This document shows, in pieces, positions 60,885 through 64,000 of a stretch of DNA of 64,000 nucleotides. The stretch is from Winogradskyella algicola (GTDB lineage: Bacteria; Bacteroidota; Bacteroidia; Flavobacteriales; Flavobacteriaceae), in NCBI RefSeq assembly GCF_005869935.1, contig NZ_SZQF01000006.1, positions 1-64,000 of the forward strand, given 5' to 3'. Position 1 is the first letter of the stretch. Every line of letters starts with the position of its first letter. The notes under the pieces were generated by a model, which was not told where the DNA came from, searched no databases, and was given only the letters and a program-made list of their open reading frames with translations. Position numbers and translations under genes: made by a program.

Positions 60885-62305
60885 TGCAAATACTAATTAC
60901 AGGAACAACGGGCTACATTGCCAAAAGACTAGCACTTCAACTTCTTGAGGAAGGACATGAGTTGGTTTGTTGTGTTCGTGATTTAAATCGTATTCCAGAC
61001 GAAATTGAGGAACACCCATGGTGCTCTTTTATAAAAATGGATTTTCTAAGTCCGGAACCAAATAAAATTCCAAAAACCATAGATGCAGCTTATTACCTCA
61101 TTCATTCTATGGCTACAAATGCCGATGATTTTGAAGATTTAGAACGTCAGTGCGCTCACAACTTTAAAAATCTTATTGAAGCTACTGAATGTAAGCAAGT
61201 CATTTATCTCAGTGGTATCGTTAACGACGATTCACTTTCTAAACATCTAAAATCTCGCTTACAAGTCGAAGAAACATTAAAATCTGATAGCTATGCCCTA
61301 ACAACATTTAGAGCAGGTATTATTGTAGGTAGTGGTAGTGCTTCCTTCGAAATTATAAGAGATATCGTAGAGAAACTACCGGTTATGATTACACCAAAAT
61401 GGCTGAATACAAAAACCCAACCGCTTGGTATTAGAGATGTACTCACCTACTTATCTCAAGCCCTAGGTAAAGAAGCACTTTACAATAAGTCCTACGACAT
61501 TTTTGGTCCTGAAGTGTTAACCTACAAGGAAATGCTTTTACAATTTGCAGAAGTGCGTGGTTTAAAACGATATATCTACACATTACCTATTTTAAGTCCA
61601 AAACTGTCATCGTATTGGCTCTATTTTGTCACTTCAACATCGTTTCAATTGGCCCAAGCCTTGGTTGATAGCATGAAGGTAGAGGTGATTGGCAAACCAA
61701 GTGATATCAATACACACATTGACATTGCTCCACTTTCTTACAAAGAAGCTGTTGAATTGGCTTTTCAAAGAATTGAGCAAAACAGTGTAATCTCTAGTTG
61801 GAAAGACGCAGTTAGTAGCGGACGATTTAAAGATCAGCTATCTAAACATATAGAATTACCACAGTATGGCTGTTTTAAAGATATACGCTCTAGAACCATA
61901 GAAAATGAAGATTATACACTGAATAAAATCTGGAGTATTGGAGGCCGTAATGGCTGGTACAGTTTCAATGGTTTATGGAAAATAAGAGGTTATGTAGATA
62001 AGCTCTTTGGTGGCGTTGGTCTTAGAAGAGGACGTACTCACGACACTTATCTTGAAGCTGGAGATCCTTTGGATTTTTGGCGTGTACTTTTTGCGGACAA
62101 ACAAGAAAAACGACTACTCTTATTTGCTGAAATGCGCTTACCTGGTGAAGCTTGGCTTGAATTTAAAATTGTAAAAAACAAACTCTACCAACGTGCCGTG
62201 TTTAGACCAAAAGGACTTTGGGGACGTCTGTATTGGTATATGGTTTTACCATTTCATGCCTTTGTGTTTAAAGGAATGATTAATGCCTTAATAAAACCCG
62301 AATGA
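60884..62305 (+). CDS. SDR-type NAD(P)-binding protein with DUF2867 domain
   Basis: The 473-aa protein starts with a Rossmann motif ([20 protein letters not shown]) of the atypical SDR class and continues to about residue 300. The last about 150 residues are a DUF2867 domain ([36 protein letters not shown] spread over residues about 346-382). Both halves probably handle a lipid or isoprenoid substrate. It overlaps the flavin reductase by one base and the DUF2256 gene by four (ATGA), so translation is coupled through the operon. Confidence 0.88.
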   Translation: MQILITGTTGYIAKRLALQLLEEGHELVCCVRDLNRIPDEIEEHPWCSFIKMDFLSPEPNKIPKTIDAAYYLIHSMATNADDFEDLERQCAHNFKNLIEATECKQVIYLSGIVNDDSLSKHLKSRLQVEETLKSDSYALTTFRAGIIVGSGSASFEIIRDIVEKLPVMITPKWLNTKTQPLGIRDVLTYLSQALGKEALYNKSYDIFGPEVLTYKEMLLQFAEVRGLKRYIYTLPILSPKLSSYWLYFVTSTSFQLAQALVDSMKVEVIGKPSDINTHIDIAPLSYKEAVELAFQRIEQNSVISSWKDAVSSGRFKDQLSKHIELPQYGCFKDIRSRTIENEDYTLNKIWSIGGRNGWYSFNGLWKIRGYVDKLFGGVGLRRGRTHDTYLEAGDPLDFWRVLFADKQEKRLLLFAEMRLPGEAWLEFKIVKNKLYQRAVFRPKGLWGRLYWYMVLPFHAFVFKGMINALIKPE

Positions 62306-62439
62306 GAGGTGTAAAAAAACAACATCTACCCATAAAAATATGCCCAATTTGTGAGCGACCATTTACTTGGCGCAAAAAATGGGCAAAAAATTGGGACAAC
62401 GTAAAATATTGTAGCGAAAAATGCAGAAGAACGACATAA
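62302..62439 (+). CDS. DUF2256 zinc-finger-like microprotein
   Basis: The 45-aa protein has two cysteine pairs, [15 protein letters not shown] and KYCSEKCRR, as in DUF2256. The four cysteines should bind one zinc. DUF2256 genes are known neighbours or fusion partners of cryptochrome-like genes. It begins within the SDR stop codon (ATGA) and its last 19 bases overlap the cryptochrome start, so it is translationally coupled on both sides. Small size explains why gene finders may miss it. Confidence 0.85.
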   Translation: MRGVKKQHLPIKICPICERPFTWRKKWAKNWDNVKYCSEKCRRTT

Positions 62440-63725
62440 AAAATCTGATTTGGTTTAGAAATGACCTGAGAACCATTGACAATGCTGTTTTAAGTGAAGC
62501 CACTAAAAATGGTAACACTGTTTTTGGTGTATATTGTTTCGATCCTAAGCAGTTTCAAATTAATGCTTTTGGTTTTAGAAAAACAGAAAAATTTAGAGCA
62601 CAATTTTTGATTGAAACCATTAAAGATTTAAAGGAGCAACTTAGTCAACTCAACATAGAATTACTAGTGTATAACGAGCATCCTGAGGTAATTATTCCGA
62701 AGCTCTGTAATACACTAAATGTTGAGGAAATTTACCTTCAAAAAGAATGGACGCAAGAAGAAATTGACATTGAAAATGCATTGAAAGCAAATATTGACAA
62801 CGTGACTTGGCATCACATTTACAATCAACTTCTATTTCATCCTGAAGATATCAATTTTGAGATTTCTAAAACACCACAAGTATTTACGGTTTTTAGAAAA
62901 AAATTAGAAAAATATGTCAGTATTAGACCTGAGGTTGAAACACCAAAACTTCCAGAAAGCAATCGCATTGAAAATAGCACAAACATCCCATCGCTTTCAG
63001 ACTTAGGTTTTAATAATTTTGAAACGCATCCACACTCAGCATTTCCATTTAAGGGTGGTGAAACTGCTTCTTTAAACCGATTAGAAGACTATTTTTTCAA
63101 TACCAAAAAATTAGGTTTTTATAAGAAAACCAGAAATGGTTTGGTAGGCAAGGATTATAGTTCAAAATTTTCGCCTTGGTTAGCTAATGGTAGTATTTCT
63201 GCCAAAACAATCTATTGGAAAGTTAAGCAATTTGAAAAAGAACATTATAAAAACCAATCCACCTACTGGCTCATTTTTGAATTGATTTGGCGCGACTATT
63301 TCAAATATATTTCACTAAAGCACGGTAACCAGATTTTTAAACTTGAAGGCATTCTAAAAAAAGACTATAACTGGTCTACAAATGAAACGCAAATACAACA
63401 ATGGATTGATGGCGAAACAGCATCTGACTTTGTAAATGCCAATATGATAGAACTTAAAGAGACAGGATGGATGAGCAATAGAGGTCGCCAAAACGTAGCA
63501 TCCTATTTTGCCAAAGAGTTAGAGTTAGATTGGCGTATAGGTGCTGCCTATTTTGAGTCACTCCTACTCGATTATGATGTGCACAGCAACTATGGCAATT
63601 GGATGTATGTAGCAGGTGTTGGCAACGATCCTCGTGATCGTAAATTTAACGTGCAATTGCAAGCCGAGCGTTACGATAGCAATGGAAAATTCAGAAGTTT
63701 ATGGTTACAACCGAGTTTGTTTTAA
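62421..63725 (+). CDS. DASH-type cryptochrome/photolyase
   Basis: The 434-aa flavoprotein has an N-terminal photolyase fold ([17 protein letters not shown]) and a C-terminal FAD domain ([60 protein letters not shown]), with the late [16 protein letters not shown]. The pattern is CRY-DASH, which repairs UV lesions in single-stranded or looped DNA and may signal light. It is the last gene of the operon and overlaps DUF2256 by 19 bases. A repeat region then separates it from a second photolyase-like gene. Confidence 0.93.
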   Translation: MQKNDIKNLIWFRNDLRTIDNAVLSEATKNGNTVFGVYCFDPKQFQINAFGFRKTEKFRAQFLIETIKDLKEQLSQLNIELLVYNEHPEVIIPKLCNTLNVEEIYLQKEWTQEEIDIENALKANIDNVTWHHIYNQLLFHPEDINFEISKTPQVFTVFRKKLEKYVSIRPEVETPKLPESNRIENSTNIPSLSDLGFNNFETHPHSAFPFKGGETASLNRLEDYFFNTKKLGFYKKTRNGLVGKDYSSKFSPWLANGSISAKTIYWKVKQFEKEHYKNQSTYWLIFELIWRDYFKYISLKHGNQIFKLEGILKKDYNWSTNETQIQQWIDGETASDFVNANMIELKETGWMSNRGRQNVASYFAKELELDWRIGAAYFESLLLDYDVHSNYGNWMYVAGVGNDPRDRKFNVQLQAERYDSNGKFRSLWLQPSLF

Positions 63726-63729
63726 TACC

Positions 63730-63884
63730 ATTCCTGCGAAGGGAGGAATCTCTTGGCTAAAAGTATATCTAACAGTCAAAGCTGGTAACATGAGAATTAG
63801 CCGACCTTCAAGTTTTAAAAATCTTGTTGGTCGAAAAAACTAAAGACATAGTAAACTAAAATAAAATTCCTGCTTTCGCAGGAA
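63730..63884. repeat. REP-like element between two photolyase genes
   Basis: TTCCTGCGAA (63731-63740) pairs perfectly with TTCGCAGGAA (63875-63884) across the whole element. Each end is also a small hairpin: 63730-63749 and TTCCTGC/GCAGGAA at 63867-63884. In the centre CGACC-CAAG (from 63802) pairs with CTTG-GGTCG (to 63833). The structure resembles dispersed flavobacterial intergenic palindromes. It may end the cryptochrome transcript. Confidence 0.7.
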
Positions 63885-63890
63885 GTAAAC

Positions 63891-64000
63891 ATGAAAAAGA
63901 ACGACAACATATTACTATTTCCTCATCAATTATTTCAGGATTCTCCAATCCTAGAAATTGATGCGGCTATATACCTCATTGAAGAATATTTGTTTTTTAA
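63891..64000 (+). CDS. Photolyase-related protein, N-terminal fragment (cut by window)
   Basis: An ATG at 63891 opens a frame that runs without stop to the window end (36 codons visible). The sequence ILLFPHQLFQD...AIYLIEEYLFF resembles the start of FeS-type cryptochrome/photolyase-related proteins (FeS-BCP, PhrB-like), whose N-terminus begins with such a segment. The gene continues outside the window, so the assignment rests on this piece. It would make a second photolyase-type gene next to CRY-DASH. Confidence 0.7.
   Translation, partial: MKKNDNILLFPHQLFQDSPILEIDAAIYLIEEYLFF

Noticed and set aside
63616..63843. 75-codon plus-strand frame at the end of the cryptochrome gene
   Set aside because: It overlaps the cryptochrome end in another frame and runs through the REP-like repeat.

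Overview
The window looks like a chromosomal stretch from a marine member of the Flavobacteriaceae (Bacteroidota). The evidence is low GC, many lipoproteins with flavobacterial-type signal peptides, a C-terminal type IX secretion (Por) sorting domain on a laminarinase-like enzyme, Bacteroidota-type -7 elements (TAnnTTTG) in place of E. coli-type promoters, CcsBA-type cytochrome c biogenesis, bacillithiol deacetylase BshB1, and a proteorhodopsin/Blh pair. I cannot fix the genus from sequence alone.

Layout. 1-1.5 kb: two gene-poor stretches around a DUF481 outer-membrane protein, one carrying a REP-like nested inverted repeat. 1.5-3.4 kb: alpha/beta hydrolase, ECF sigma factor and putative membrane anti-sigma factor, all overlapping. 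3.4-9.8 kb: TlpA-like lipoprotein, pheT, and a large lipoprotein with Ig-like and choice-of-anchor repeats. 9.9-18 kb: tpx, dgkA, an M15 peptidase, ftsK, a LolA-like carrier, an oversized LptF/G permease, and ribB with a GTP cyclohydrolase II domain that has lost its zinc ligands. 18-26 kb: GH16 glucanase, DegT aminotransferase, nitroreductase, tRNA-Ser, two tandem M28 peptidases, tRNA-His. 26-32 kb: bshB1, an SLC13/TrkA_C transporter, pckA, DUF2490, and a Cys/Met metabolism PLP enzyme. 32-34 kb: divergent blh and proteorhodopsin. 34-40 kb: MATE exporter, two overlapping microproteins, ccsBA, mscL, truncated globin.

40.4-43.6 kb is the clearest accessory insert. A sigma-like protein, a small helical protein and an ImmA/IrrE-type metalloprotease form one overlapping operon, divergent from a 415-aa protein of unknown function, with a 10-bp inverted repeat in the shared promoter region. 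43.7-54 kb returns to ordinary content: DUF2520 dehydrogenase, KdsC-like phosphatase, UbiA prenyltransferase, Maf, MscS, CorA, a PIG-L deacetylase, and a sodium:solute symporter with a small membrane partner. 54-58 kb: DUF2911 protein and a complete arsenic operon (arsR-arsM-arsC-acr3). 58-64 kb: a tightly packed TetR / AarF-UbiB kinase / flavin reductase / SDR / DUF2256 / DASH-cryptochrome operon, followed by the start of a second photolyase-like gene cut by the window edge.

The observation I rate highest links two distant parts. The proteorhodopsin promoter (33326-33359) and the promoter of the cryptochrome operon (58214-58245) share a 13-bp identical block, TTTGTTTAACTTT, followed at exactly the same distance by ATTAAACA, so both contain TGTTTAA-N16-TTAAACA. 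This suggests one regulator, plausibly light-linked, controlling both loci. That is inference, and no experiment or search was done.
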